Positions 26,075 to 38,570 of a stretch of DNA of 64,000 nt are shown here, one piece after another; position 1 is the first letter of the stretch, and every line of letters starts with the position of its first letter. The stretch spans positions 176,891,001 through 176,955,000 of the forward strand of contig JASDFA010000016.1 of the NCBI GenBank assembly GCA_035772735.1, read 5' to 3'. Source of the DNA: Datura wrightii (taxonomy: Eukaryota; Streptophyta; Magnoliopsida; Solanales; Solanaceae). The notes under the pieces were generated by a model. That model had not been told where the DNA came from. It saw only the letters and a list, made by a program, of their open reading frames with translations, and did not search any database. The translations under genes were made by a program, and so were the position numbers.

Positions 26075-26950
26075 TGACATTCTTCCCAATACATAGCCTA
26101 TATCTATTCCTCCTTACAAAATGGCTCCAGTTGAGCTAAATGAGTTGAAGGAGTAGTTGAAGGACCTTCTAGATAAGGGTTTCATTATACCTATCAAATT
26201 CCCATGGATGCACCAGTGCTCTTTGTCCGAAAGAAGGATGGTTCCCTTCAGATGTGCATTGATTATCAGTAATTGAACAAGGTTATAATCAAGAACAGGT
26301 ATCCCCTCCTCAAGATTGATGATTTGTTTGACCAGCTCCAGGGTGCCAAGTGTTTCTCAAATATAGACCTCTAATCCGGATACCATCAGCTTAGGGTTCG
26401 AGAGAGTGAAATTCCAAATATAGTCTTCGGGACTCGGTATGGTCACTATGAGTTTGTAGTTATATATTTTGGCTAACAAATGCTCCTGCTGCTTTTATGG
26501 ATTTGATGAACAGGATGTTCAATCCATATTTGGATATGTTCGTGATTGTGTTCATAGATGATATTCTCATATACTCTTGGAGCGAGAAGGAGCATGCTGC
26601 TTATTTGAGGGTGGTGCTATAGACTCTTAAGGATCATCAATTGTATGCTAAGTTTAGCAAGTGCGAGTTTTGGATAGACTCAGTATCATTTTTGGGCCAT
26701 GTGGTGTCAAGTAAGGGTGTACAGGTGGACTCCTAAAAGATAGAAGCAGTGAAGAACTAGCCTAGACCAGTTAGTCCTTCGGATATCAGGAGTTTCTTGG
26801 CCTCAGTTGGTTACTACCAGAGGTTTGTTAAAGGGTTTTCATCCATTGCAGCACCGTTGACTAAGTTGACCCAGAAGATATGAGCTTTCAATGGACAGAG
26901 GCCTGTGAGAAGAGCTTCCAAGAGTAAAGACTCGGCTCACCACAGCACCA
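26075..26950 (+). pseudogene. Reverse transcriptase of the Tekay element, broken
   Basis: The N-terminal SIPPYKMAPVELNELKE block is near 26100. The catalytic motif FIDD is at 26551-26562 (the Gypsy form of YxDD). The following FSKCEFW... FLGHVVS and GYYQRFVKGFSSIAAPLT blocks are all recognisable. Stops and small indels (for example around 26160-26450, and near 26740, 26759 and 26880) destroy the frame. The enzyme would copy element RNA into DNA in the cytoplasmic particle. Confidence 0.85.
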
Positions 26951-27492
26951 GTGTTGACCCTACCTGAGGGTACCGATGGGTTTGTGGTGTATTGCGATGC
27001 CTCAAGGATCAGCCTTGGTTGTGAATTAATGCAGCACGGTAAAGTTATAGGCTATGCTTCCAGGCAGCTGAAAGTCCATGAAAAGAACTATTCGACTCAC
27101 GACCTCGAGTTGGCGACGGTAATATTTGCCTTGAAGATTTGGAGACACTATCTGTACGGGATCCATGTAGATGTGTTTACAGACCACAAAAGCCTACAGT
27201 ACGTGTTTATCCAAAAGGATCTGAATCTATGTCAGAGGAGGTGGTTGGAGCTTTTGAAAGATTATGATATGAGTGTCCTTTATCATTTGGGCAAAGAAAA
27301 TGTGGTGGCATATGCTCTTAGCAGGCTTTCTATGGAGAGTGTGTCCCATGTAGATGAGGAAAGAAAAGAGTTAGTGAAAGATGTGCATCAACTTGCACGA
27401 CTAGGAGTTCGTCTTGTTGACTCGACGGATGGTGGTGTCATTGTTCAGAAAGGATCAGAATCTTCCTTGGTGATCGAGGTCAAAGCTAGATA
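26951..27492 (+). pseudogene. RNase H domain of the Tekay element
   Basis: An open stretch of 180 codons with the RNase H blocks VVYCDASRISLGC, YASRQLKVHEKNY, THDLELATVIFALK, DVFTDHKSLQYVF and HLGKENVVAYALSR. The last block normally reads VADALSR; here the conserved Asp is Tyr, so catalysis is probably lost. The stop at 27490 separates it from integrase. Confidence 0.85.
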
Positions 27493-28910
27493 AGAAGAGG
27501 GTCCTATTTTGGTAAATTTAAAGGAAGCCATTCAGAATCATAAAGTGGAGGTCTTCTCCCAAGGGGTAGATGGTGCGCTTCGATATCAGGGTCGGCTGTG
27601 TGTTCCGAGTGTTGATGATTTGAGAGATCAGATGTTACACGAGGCTCATGGTTCCAGATATTCTATACATCCAGGTGCTACCAAGATGTACCGTGACCTA
27701 CGGGAGATCTATTGGTGGAGTGGCATGAAGAAGGACATAGCAGAGATTGTGGTTAAGTGTCCGAATTGTCAACAGGTGAAGGTTGAGCATCAAAGACCTG
27801 GAGGTGTGCTCCAAAATATTAGTATCCCTACTTCGAAGTGGGAGGAGATCAATATAGACTTCATTACAGGGTTGCCTTGCACTCGTCAACAGTATGATTT
27901 TATTGGGTGGTTGTAGATAGGTTGACTAAGGCAGCTCATTTTCTACCAGTTAAAACTACCGATTTAACGAAGGAATATGCCAAATTATACATTCGGGAGC
28001 TAGTTCGATTGCATGGAGTACCCTTGTCCATCATATCAGATAGAGGTACTCAGTTTACCTTCCAGTTTTGGAGATTATTTCATATGGGACTCTATACTCA
28101 GGTCAAGCTTAGCACAACGTTTCACCCGCAAACATATGGTCAGGCTGAGCGGACCAATCAGACTCTTGATGATATGTTGAGAGAGTATGTGATTGATTTC
28201 AAGGGTAGTAGGGATGATCCGTTGCCACTCATTGAGTTTGCATATAACAACAACTACCATTCCAGCATTCGGATGGCTCTGTTTGAGGCTATTTATGGGC
28301 AGAGGTGTAGATCACCTATTTGCTGGTTTAAGGTCAGTGAAGCTACATTGATAGGTCCGGATTTGGTTCACGAGACTATGGAGAAGGTTCAGCTTATAAG
28401 GGAGAGGTTGAAAACATCTCAAAGTCGTCAAAAGTCTTATGCGGATGTGAGGAGGAGAGAACTTGAGCTTGAAGTTGATGATTGGGTGTTTCTAAAGGTA
28501 TCTACCATGAAGAGAGTGATGATATTTGGAAAGAATGGGAAACTTAGTCCCCGTTATGTTGGCCCGTACCAAATTGCGAGACGTATTGGCAATGTGGCCT
28601 ATGAGTTGGAGTTGCCCTCAAAATTAGCTTCAGTTCATCCATTTTTCCATGTATTACTCTTAAAGAAATGTTTGGGTGATCTAGCTCTGGTTGTTCCTAT
28701 AGAAGCATAGGTGTGAAGGATAGCCTTATCTATGAGGAGGTTCCGATGAAAATGCTTGATCATCAGGTTCGAAAGCTAAGAAATAAAGAAGTGGCCTCAG
28801 TTAAAGTTTTATGGAGGAACCAACATGTTGAGGAAGCTACGTGGGAAGCCGAAGCAGATATGATGGCTAAATACCCGCATTTATTCCGTTTCGGCTCAGT
28901 TTCAGCTTGA
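27493..28910 (+). pseudogene. Integrase plus chromodomain of the Tekay element
   Basis: The zinc-binding region (HEAHGSRYSIHPG... CPNCQQ) lies at about 27640-27775. The catalytic residues are Asp at 27857, Asp at 28039 and Glu at 28147, the last two with exact DX35E spacing. A frameshift near 27905 splits the core, and a stop near 28708 precedes the chromodomain-like end (about 28713-28909: LDHQVRKLRNKEVASVKVLW... TWEAE). The chromodomain would direct insertion to marked chromatin. The domain set is almost complete, so this is the best-preserved part of the element. Confidence 0.88.
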
Positions 28911-29134
28911 GGTATCAGTTTCCTCTCTAGTACTCTATTCAGTTTCATGTTCAGTTCATGTGCCCCAGTTTCTTTCATGTCAATGTATGATTCATGAAAT
29001 CAGTTCAATCATGTAAGTTCAGTCCGGAGACAGTCACTCCGTTAGTTTCCAACTTTAAATATTCAGTATTTGGTGTGATAGTTGCATTCTCATTTTTTCA
29101 TTATGTTTACCCACATTCAAGGATGAATGTTCCC

Positions 29135-29144
29135 AAGGGGGAGA
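29135..29144 (+). promoter_or_regulatory. Polypurine tract
   Basis: AAGGGGGAGA lies immediately before the 3' LTR. This is the expected plus-strand DNA primer site. Confidence 0.8.
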
Positions 29145-29147
29145 TAT

Positions 29148-31282
29148 TATAATACGTGGAAATCCCTAAGATGCCACCCGAGGATTGAAATAGAGAAAAT
29201 AGGATTTTCTGCATCAAGTCATAGGACGAGTCATCCAGTGACCCCTGAGGTGCACCACGAGTCGTTAGGTGACTCATGGAGTAAAGGGTGAGTTGGTTGG
29301 ATATTTTGGTCAAGGAGTTGACTACAGGAGAGGCCGTGAATCGTGGTCTGGACCACGAGTTGCTAAGTCATTCGTGGTTAGTGGTTAGCATGAAGGTGGA
29401 GATTTTGGCAGTGCTAGTTATGACTCGATCACCATGAGTCATTGGAAACACCATAAGTCGTGGTGTCCCTGATGGTGACCCTCAAAGGTGTAGATTCCAG
29501 TAATGGCCATGGAAGGCAGGCCACAAGTCGTCCCCTCAGGCCACGATCGTCCAGTCCCTAGTTGGGACTGGCAGTGTGTATTTTCTTGTGAATTTATTAA
29601 GGGCTTTTCCATAATTTCTAAGTTCCTAAGGCCTAAACTACGTCATTTTAAGCTCAGTTAGAATTATTTTAAGAGGGTTTAGCTCATTCTAAATCACTCC
29701 TCTCCATGCATGCAAGATTAGAAGTTTCCTAGGGATGATCAAGTATAAAATCCATCAATTCTCCTTCAATTTCCTTTAGGCATTCAAGGAAGAGTGTAAG
29801 ATCAACTTACCCAGGTATGTGAGGCTATGAATGAGAGTTCCTTTCACTCTCATGCTCAAAATTCTTCTCCATTTCATGAATCTCAATTCTAGATTTAAGT
29901 TTCATGATCTTATTGGGTTTATCCTAATTCTTATGAAATCCTCTATGATCTATCTTTAGGTCAATCCCCTTCTTGTATCAAATCTTGTTTTATGATCTAT
30001 GGGCAGATTTTATAACTATTTTGGTTATAAATTTGTAGATTTGAATTTTAATTATTGTGCCCAATTATGTATGCTACATGAAAAGTCAAGTTATGATCCT
30101 ATTATGATTTTGATCTTATTAAGTCTAAATTATGATCTATGATTCATGTTATGATTTCTCTTCAAGTACTCATAATGTATTTATGAATAACAAGTATATA
30201 CATAGTTTACAAGTATGCATGGACTTCATGAAATATGGATTTATGACTCTTAGCCAACTCATGGGCCCTTACTCGTGGCTAATCATATATTTCAAGTGGG
30301 ATCCATCATGTTATTATTTATTTAGCCATGAATTTCATGAATGATTTTACGACTATTTACGAGCCCTTATGTGCATATTTTTGGGAGTAGTGTCTAGCAC
30401 CGAGTAGACCCGGCAATTCAGGTAAACCCCGTGGTCTCAGAACTACGTGCTACTGTAGGTATATATATTTATTATTGGATCCCTGTGATATCACCATACT
30501 GCAGGTCCCTTTCCTGGCAAGCCTAGGACGGCTCTGCCCACTTGACCGAGATAGTTGGTGCATCATGTAAGCTCTATCATGATGGTGTCAGTTATGACGA
30601 GTCCTCCCATAGTTACTCATGATTTATGCATTGTCATATTGTGTTATTTTAGCTCAAGCTATATTTTTATAAAGTTTCTTTTATGATTATGATTACAAAT
30701 AAATTATGAATTCTTTGAAAACCTTGAGCCCTCATGCTATGTTATGATATTTACTTCATGTTCATGTTGTCCTATTCTTATGAACTCTTATGTGTTTTAA
30801 TTGTCCGTTTTACTTACCTTGCATACTCGGTACATTCTAAGTACTGACCGCATACTCTATGTTGTATCGTTTCATGATACAGGTCCGAGAGATCAGCCTC
30901 AGCCGTACCATTAGTCTTGCTTTCTCTCAGACCTATGTTAGCCGGGATTGGTGAGTCCTCATCCTTCGAAGACATCCAGCTATCTATAGTCTTGTTGTTT
31001 CAGTTACAGACTTTTTTTGTCGAGCTAGTTGGGAATGTTGTCCTATCATCTCATCAGTTATGTTAGAGGCTATTAAGACGTTATGTAGAAATTAGCTTGT
31101 CATTGTTGACTCTATTTTAGATCAATATTTATGCAGACTTTCACTTAAGTATGCTTTATTATTATATCAGTATTTGTTTATAGTATGCTCTTAGTTGTTA
31201 TGTTCATATCATGGGTCGACTTAGAGCCTCTCGGGGTTCCTTGTCTCATCTCTCTATCCGAGATTATGTTCCGCTCGTAACA
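29148..31282 (+). repeat. 3' LTR of the Tekay element
   Basis: Pairs with 19818-21980 over its whole length. It ends cgctcgtaaca before the target duplication GAAGC. The first bases (tataatacg) are altered from the 5' copy (tggaatacc). U3 again has ACGAGTCGT-like words (29210-29570). Confidence 0.9.
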
Positions 31283-32329
31283 GAAGCACCTAAGGAGAAG
31301 CGAGCACTTTAATGGCAGAAGCGCTGAAGCGAGGTTAAACGTGAAGCAGTGCGAAGCGTCACTTTTATTTTTTACCGTTTTAAAAGGATTAATTGAAAAC
31401 AAAAAGAAGTCGTGACATCAAAGTTTGACATTTCATACCTACTAGAATTTTCACGTCTTCTCTTGTGATCGACTTTCAAGTAAGCATCTCTTTTGTCTTC
31501 TTCTCCATCAACCTTTAGGCCTACTAGTTTTGTTTCTTTTTCTTCTTCTTCTCCACCGATCTCTATTTTCTATGTTGCTCTGGCCTCTAGTTTTTCTTAT
31601 CTTCCTTCTTCTTGTTTCTTCTTCAATTTCCTATTCTCTATTTTGTTGTTTTCCTCTGCTTTCTGCTCTGTTTTGTTGTTTTTCCCTACTATCTACTCTA
31701 TTTTGCTGAATTTTTATGTTGCTAATTTTTTTTAACAGTGAGTAAAATATAATGTTCATTATTTTCTTAAATCTTAAGAGAGACAATATTTTGACGATCT
31801 TGTAGAAGTAGAGCATTAGAAGAACAAGAAATAGATGTTGAATCATTAATTACTTTGATTTTGTTTGTCCTATAGCCTATGGAGGATTTTGTGATATCTT
31901 TTAATTTGAACTTGTGCTTATATATATTGTCTCTATTTATTCAAAATTGTTTTTTTAAATTGCAATTCAATTCGAGCGTTTTGCTTCACGCTTTAAGCGA
32001 AGCTGGGGTTTGTTATTTTTTTCCACTTCACACTTCCTTGAACAATGGCTCCTACTATTATGATTGTTTTAATCTTCCGTGATTAGCCATTGAAGGTCAT
32101 AGAACATGAACAATGTTGGATTGTGAATTACATTTGGCCATTACTAGGATGATAAGTACCTACTTTTGTATTGCTGAATAGATAAAGATTCACATGAGTT
32201 GTTCTTGAAAACTTAATATATCAACATTCATAAAATATCTTAACTTTAAATGACTAGCGATAACCTTTTATATATTTGTATAGAATAGAATAGAGAAAAA
32301 GAGCAAGTGAAATTAATTGAAACAAAGCA
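31283..32329. other. Spacer, no gene recognised
   Basis: The first 100 bases are rich in gaagcg-type words, echoed at 31965-32010, and the Tekay element inserted at one of them. 31490-31740 is pyrimidine-rich (repeated ctctattttg words). Short reading frames here are compositional. Confidence 0.35.
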
Positions 32330-32540
32330 CCCAAGGGTGTGACATAACAGTCACTGAAGTGGGTTGAGAACTATGAGGTCTAAAGTTCAAATCCATGCAT
32401 AGACAAAAATACTAGGTGATTTCTTTTCATCTGTCCTGACTTTGGTGGACAAAGTTACCTGGTGTTTGTTGCTAGTCGGAAGTAGCAAGTATCTCGTGAA
32501 CGAGGTACCCGCAAGTTAGGCCGGATACCATAAGTATTTT
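32330..32540 (+). mobile_element. TS-type SINE (Solanaceae)
   Basis: A 5' tRNA-derived part has a box A-like segment (about 32337-32362) and a box B-like GTTCAAATCC (about 32384-32393). It is followed by the body typical of the Solanaceae TS family (phrases 'actaggtgatttctt', 'tctgtcctgac', 'ggtggacaaagttacctgg', 'gcaagttaggccggatacca'). It ends near an A/T-rich tail. A SINE of this kind is transcribed by RNA polymerase III and moved by a LINE reverse transcriptase. Ends are approximate. Confidence 0.75.
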
Positions 32541-33593
32541 TTAAAAATGTTAATTAAAATAAAGATGATAACAAAAGAAACAAAGAAGTTCTAGTACCAA
32601 TATAGTTAGTTCTGAAGCCAAACACCAAAATATATAGTTTTGAAATTAATCTTTATTCGGAACTTAGATCTAAAAGAAAAGGACTAATACGCATAAAGTG
32701 TAAGAAAGTTTAATAGCACTATACAATCAATATTGGTAAATACTGAAAAATAAGATATAAGTTAACACTTTGTATTTATTGGGTAAGATATTGCATAACA
32801 CAACATAAACTTCAATCAAAGTTCTTCTCAAAAAGCTTCTATAAAATACCTATAGTAATTTATTAAAATCTACCTTACATCATACTTTCCATTAAGCATG
32901 TTCCTTTTTTTCTCTTGTGTTATTTTTGGCATCATATAATTCCTCCATACATTCTGAATTATATAGTTGTGCCACCTTCTTGCACCATGCAATTAAAATT
33001 TTGTGCAACAGAAAATTGCTGAAATTATTTTTCCTGTTTCTATATGAAGTATTCGCTTATTTAGTTATCTATGAAAAGAAGGTCAGATGATACATATTGT
33101 TGTTCTTAAGAGGTGTAATTATGAATGTAATGTAAAGTGACTTTTGAGTTTTCTTAATATAGATTGATGTTAAGAAGCATGACTTTTCACAATTCATTGA
33201 TTGTTGTAGACAAGAACTTCCATATAAAAATGTGGTTTTTTATTACAAGCCACCAATGATTAATTCTAGAATTTGAAAGGTTAGCTAAAATGTTAGAGGG
33301 CCACAACCTTCCCAGAAGGATGAATCAAATTAAAATATTTATATTATTTAAATATTATTATTAAATAATATTTATTTTTTAAAAAAAATAGACATCTACT
33401 TTAAGGTTCCCACTTTTATAGAATATAGAATAGATAGATATAAATGTAGATTATTAAACCATACTAATTTAAAAGAAAGATTATTCAAGTTATTTAGAAA
33501 GATATTTAGGTATTTCTTACTTTTTAGATTTGGGGTTCCAACTTTTATAATGATACTAATCTTAGCATACAGGTTTGGTGACAAGCCCTTAAT
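32541..33593. other. AT-rich spacer
   Basis: No gene is recognised. 33340-33570 contains 'cccacttttatagaatatagaatagatagata', and a similar phrase occurs near 62461-62494. This suggests a dispersed short element, possibly a MITE or Helitron end, that I cannot delimit. Confidence 0.3.
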
Positions 33594-34600
33594 TCTAAAA
33601 GCTTTAGGTTGAGCAGGATCAAGATGGAGTATTTAGAGTGTAAATTTAGTGACGTGATACACGGGGAGGACAAGAAAATGAGGTTGGGTAAACAAGTCAT
33701 CCAAAAGAGAGAAAGTTTCAAGTACCTTGGGTTTATTATTCAAGAAAGTGGAGAGCTCGACGAGGATTTTTCTCATTGTATTGGTGCAGGATGGATGAAA
33801 TGGAGGCTCACTTCTGGAGTTTTGTGTGATAAAAAGGTGCCAACAAAATTTAAAGGCAAGTTCTACAGAGTGGTGGTTAGACCGACTATGCTGTACGGGA
33901 TGGAGTGTTAGCCAGTCAAGAACTCCCATGGGCAGAAGATAAAGATTGTAGAAATGAGAATATTTTGGTGGATGTGTGGGCATACCAGGAGTGATAGGAT
34001 TAGAAATACCAATATCTGGTCCAAGGTGGAAGTGGCTGGAGTGAAGGACAAGATGGACGAGGTAGGACTGAGGTGGTTTGGACATGTGAAGAGGAGGTGT
34101 TAGAGTGCCCCGGTACGGAGGTGTGAGCGGTTGTCTTTTGACCATTTTAAGAGAGGTAGGAGTACACCGAAGAAGCACTGGGGTGAGGTGATTAGAAAGG
34201 ATATGGCTTATTTGCAGCTTACCGAGGACTTGACCTTAGATAGGAAGGTATGGAGTACATGGATTAGGATAGCAGGATAGTAGGGAGTATATGCGACACT
34301 GCTTTCTCGTTCTCAGGGTAGGCCTAGTATTGCTCTTATAGTGCCTTGTCTTTCATTGTCTGATTTCGCATGTTGTTACTTGTTTATCGTTTAGTATATT
34401 GCTGTTGTATATGTGTGGTCCGGGCAGTAGTTGTTGTTTTGATATTAAATGTTGCCTTCTGTGTTACTATTGTGTTGTTGGATTTGTCTCTCTTAAAGCC
34501 GAGAATCTACCGAAAACAGCCTCTCTACCCCTGAGGAAGTTTTAGGTCTGCGTACATTCTACCATCTCCAGACCCCACTTGATGGGATTTCACTGGGTTG
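33594..34600 (+). mobile_element. 5'-truncated RTE-type LINE
   Basis: The C-terminal end of a LINE ORF2 reads in pieces from 33609 to 34280: MEYLECKFSDV, FKYLGFIIQ, HCIGAGWMKWRL, VVVRPTMLYGMEC, GLRWFGHVKRR, KHWGEVIRKDMA, LQLTEDLTLDRKVW. A TAG at 33909 replaces a usually conserved Trp, and another stop is at about 34100. The 3' tail contains the usual words 'ggtctgcgtacattctacc' and 'cagaccccacttgatggga', ending in gttgttgtt. Only the last fifth of such an element remains, as expected for target-primed insertion that stopped early. Confidence 0.88.
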
Positions 34601-37600
34601 TTGTTATACTAGTCTTCACGTATGTGCCTCGCGTGTATCCCTCATATTAATAAAAATAATTTTTTTAAAAAAAACATAAATAATATTTTTAAAATGTGTT
34701 TCTGTAATAATGTAAAATTTTAGAAAGAAATTATGAATTTCAAATTGATAAATAAATAATTATGTTTAAGAGTTTGATTCAATTCATTGGTTCTTTTCTT
34801 CAGTTATTTCTAAAACTTATCTCAATGAACAAAAAGGTCGTCGAAATAGTGTTTGATTGAAAGGCAAAAACTTTATTCACTTTTATACGAGCATTTAAAT
34901 GCATGCATTGCATGTATATTTTGAGTAATCTATATCTATATATATATATTATAATTGTGATATAGAATGATGATGTGGCGTAGTTCATCGGCCAAGGATT
35001 CATCATTTTAGTCTATTCTCACAACTTTTCTGACTCTCATAAATTTACTCTAATTTGAATGATGTGGCATATCATTGAAGCGCACTATTTTTTTTTTAAT
35101 TTCAATTCTCTTGATATTTCATTTTATTTTCTTATCAAGAACTTGATTTTCATAGTTAAGCACTCCAATTGAGTAATTTTTTTCTTAAAGTATCACCAAT
35201 AGATAAATTCGGCATCTCACAACGTTGACCAATTAAAAAAAGATTGTGGCAGCAATTGAATATATATATATATATTTTTCTTAACTTTTTCTATTTATAT
35301 GAATTATTAAAAAATTTAATAATTAGTTCTTAATTACATTCTCTTAATTATCTGTTACTTTTTTTAGTTTAGAAAGTCCAAAAGTCATTATTATTAGTTT
35401 AGTGATTTAATAATCATTTATCATGTGACACTTATGACCAATAATTATATATATATATTTTTTTTTTTTTGTATCTTTTTTCATTCCCTTCAATTTATTT
35501 AATATAATGGGATAAGAAAGAAAAATTAATTTGTTTGCTTAGTTTAATAAAGCCGAAATAGCCAATAAAGGTAGTAAGTAGGGACCCATTTTCTTAAATC
35601 GAGCCCATGTAACTATTGTTTTTAAATTCATTTATTTGTATTTATCTTTTTCTCAACTTTACTTTATTTTCTTTTTCTCCTTTATTTGTTTTAAAATTAT
35701 TGCCTCTATAACTCATACCTTATTACTTATTTAATTTCTACTCCTAATAATATTTATAACTTTCATGCTTTTCATATTTATAACTCCCAAAAAATTTAAT
35801 TTAAAATTTTATGATACTTTGTGGTATCCTCCATTTTTGTCTATAGAAATTTATATTTTTGGTTCCATGAGACCCTACTCAAGGTTATCTTTTTATTTCG
35901 TATTTGAAGTAATAACGTCTTTATATTATTACTGTAGTATAAGATTGATGTTTTAGTTTGACTCTCTTAACAAGGCTCTTGAATGTTCATTGCTTTCTGC
36001 TACGATGTCGATAAGAATTCAAAAAATTATGCATTCGTGATTTTGTAGTTCCTTTTTCATCCATTTCTTATGATTAAGGTCAAAAAGAGAATGTGTGCTG
36101 TTACTTTTTGGTGTTATCTGTCTATGAAATCTCTTTAATTTGATTTTCTATAAATTTCTTGTCGCAAGCCTTATTTTTTTAAAGCTCAAATTAGTCATTT
36201 GTGACTTTGTTAAAAGTCTGCTAACAAAGTCATTTGGTATTTCTTATGTTATGAAGAGTCATGTATGTATTATTCAAAGATTTATTATTTTTCTTCTTTC
36301 TCTCTTACTTTGAGAATGTTGTATTTATGTAATTTACTTTAAAATATTGATGTAAATTTTTTATCTCTATAATCCTTATTTTTATATTTATTTTATTATA
36401 AGAATAATTGTCTTAATCACTATAGGAACAAACGTGTTTTAATTAGCGTATAGAAGATTTTAGTGAAGACTCTTCACTTGACATGACAAAGCTCGCATGA
36501 AAATGTTGCTCATTTGATGATACTATCCAAAGAAATTTTAGCAGGCTGATACAAAAATTTCTCTATTGAGATTTATGCTGAAATACATATTGGTCATTGG
36601 ATATAAAATGAGAATTTTTGTTCAGAATATTCCTTCTTCTTCTTAATATAATAGTTACTAATGAAATCAAAGTATCCTTTCATGTTTTATTCATTTATTA
36701 TCAGATCAAGTCCCCCAAAGAGACCTTGCTAATTCTTTGAGTTGATTTCTCAGGTGTTTTTTGAAAAGATAGTGAGTACTTTAATTTTATGCTGGTCAAG
36801 AATATATTGTATTGGTTTGTGTACTTTTAATGTTGATTATTACTAGAATAAGTATAAATTTGACATTAATTGTAATTATCATTTTTTAAATATAGATCTT
36901 TAGTATAATCACCATATTCTATTGTATATTGTAATTGTAGTTGTAGGGAATATCTATTACTAAAACAATATAGTATTTACTGAATTTGTCTGGGTTGTTT
37001 TTATAAGGATAAATATTAAATGGAAGAAAGAATTGTTTGAGGAATCGTAAAAGTTAGAGAAAAGAGGAGATTAGAGAAAAATATAACTCTCAAATTTCAA
37101 GAGGAAGATGCACTTCAAAAACAACACGACATATATAAAATAATAGATTATAATTTTGTCTCTTTAATCTGATGTATTTGTAGCTATAAATTGCAGCATG
37201 TTTCGAGGTTTATATATTTAAAATGTACTTTTAGTTATTAGCTTTAATATTTAATCATAAAGATTTAACTTGCTAAGGCCAAAGTTCAATTGCATATCTC
37301 GAAAGTTATTTTCAAATGGCTAAAATCTTAAAAATTTATAAACTAAGAATTGTGACTTAAATAAGGGTTAAATTAGCTATTTGCTCTACCTCAAACGATA
37401 GAATTCATTTGATAATTTTTTTTGTTTAAATAGAGCACTAAGGACTAAAAATGGGATGAATAAAGAGAGCTTCTTTGTATAGAATATTATGATTTCTTCA
37501 AAGTGAATTTTCTTATTATTATTTTTTGTTTGTTTGATGATCATATTTTTTTTAATATTCAAATATTACAGGTAGATTAATTAAAGTTCAACGAGATTTT

Positions 37601-38570
37601 TCATGTTTATATTTTTAATATTTAACAGTCAAATATTAGAAGATTAGTTTGTGAATTCTTCGGCAATTTTATAATTCTTTTCTTTTTTATATGTTCTATT
37701 ATGAAAATTTTAAAACTAATTTCATTGTTATTATTTCGTTAAAATTTGATGATTAAAAAGAACTAAATATATTAGTATTGAAATATAATACTATTTGACC
37801 ATTATAAAAAAATAGTAAATTTAATAATATTTTTTATCTCCACGTGAAGCGCGGACATGTTACCTAGCAATCGAGGCCGAGCTAAGGGACGAAAGAAATT
37901 ATCTAAGATCTTTGCTCAAAAAATTAAATCGTAATATATAATGGTAATTGTTTACTATATATATAGCATAAGATGAACGAGAGAGGTAGAATTTCAGCTA
38001 TAAATTATGTTTGAGCCTAATTATTAATTACTTTAGAGTAAACTTAATATTTACCTTTATAAATTTATTTAACACATATAAATTATTAATTTAAAGGTCA
38101 ATAACATTTAAAAAATTAAATTTTTAAATCTGAATTTGCCACCGATATATATTCATATACTCGAAAGGCAAAAGGAAATATATTCATATACTCGAAAGGG
38201 AAAAGGAAAAATCAGTGCACTTGCTTCAAGAAAACTGTTTCCCATTAAAGTACGCTATGTTCATCTACTCAAAAAGTATTTCATGCTCTTGTACTTTTAA
38301 AAAAAAATTATTTTTAATATGAATTTATTTTACTTAACTTGAAGAGGACATATTTTATATAATCTTATAAATGAAAGTTGAGGATAGTGAGATGTATGTA
38401 AATTTAATTTTTATTTTTATAGAGCAAAGAGATTATCTTTTATAAAAATTTTAATATAATTAATCACAATTTTTTTTGGCTTTACACTTTTAGCAGTAAG
38501 GGGTCATCTAGTTGCTGACAAAAGTTATTTAGGTTTTAGTAATATAAAGATTAGTTATGTAAATATTAAT
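34601..38570. other. Long AT-rich spacer, no gene
   Basis: Nearly 4 kb of AT-rich sequence with no recognisable exon or domain. It contains a perfect-but-one 31-bp tandem duplication (38147-38177, 38178-38208), short (TA)n runs at 34930, 35260 and 35445, and a Helitron-like end at 37839-37867. The last five bases (TTAAT) are the target duplication of the next element. Confidence 0.4.
37839..37867 (+). mobile_element. Possible Helitron 3' end
   Basis: A short GC-rich stem (CCACG then gaag then CGCGG, one mismatch) is followed after about 11 bases by terminal CTAG in AT-rich surroundings. This is the layout of Helitron 3' ends. The base after CTAG is C rather than the expected T, and I did not find a matching 5' end, so the call is tentative. 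Confidence 0.35.

Larger units (their letters stand above)
19818..31282 (+). mobile_element. Tekay/Del-type chromovirus (Gypsy), decayed, with nested solo LTR
   Basis: A complete two-LTR element with perfect target duplication GAAGC (19813-19817, 31283-31287). Order: 5' LTR, tRNA-Met primer site, gag, protease, RT, RNase H, integrase with chromodomain, polypurine tract, 3' LTR. That order, the LTRs above 2 kb and the C-terminal chromodomain put it in the Tekay/Del chromoviruses. All genes are broken by stops and frameshifts. The two LTRs are visibly diverged from each other, so the insertion is not recent. A 2.08-kb solo LTR of the same family sits inside at 23991-26074. Confidence 0.9.

Noticed and set aside
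30132..30344. 70-codon frame in the 3' LTR of the 19.8-kb element and the similar one at 20912
   Set aside because: Part of the LTR and rich in simple atgatt/ttatga words; no initiation context or conserved motif.
32330..32540. tRNA gene at the box A/box B pair
   Set aside because: The sequence continues into the TS SINE body, and no complete tRNA fold is visible.
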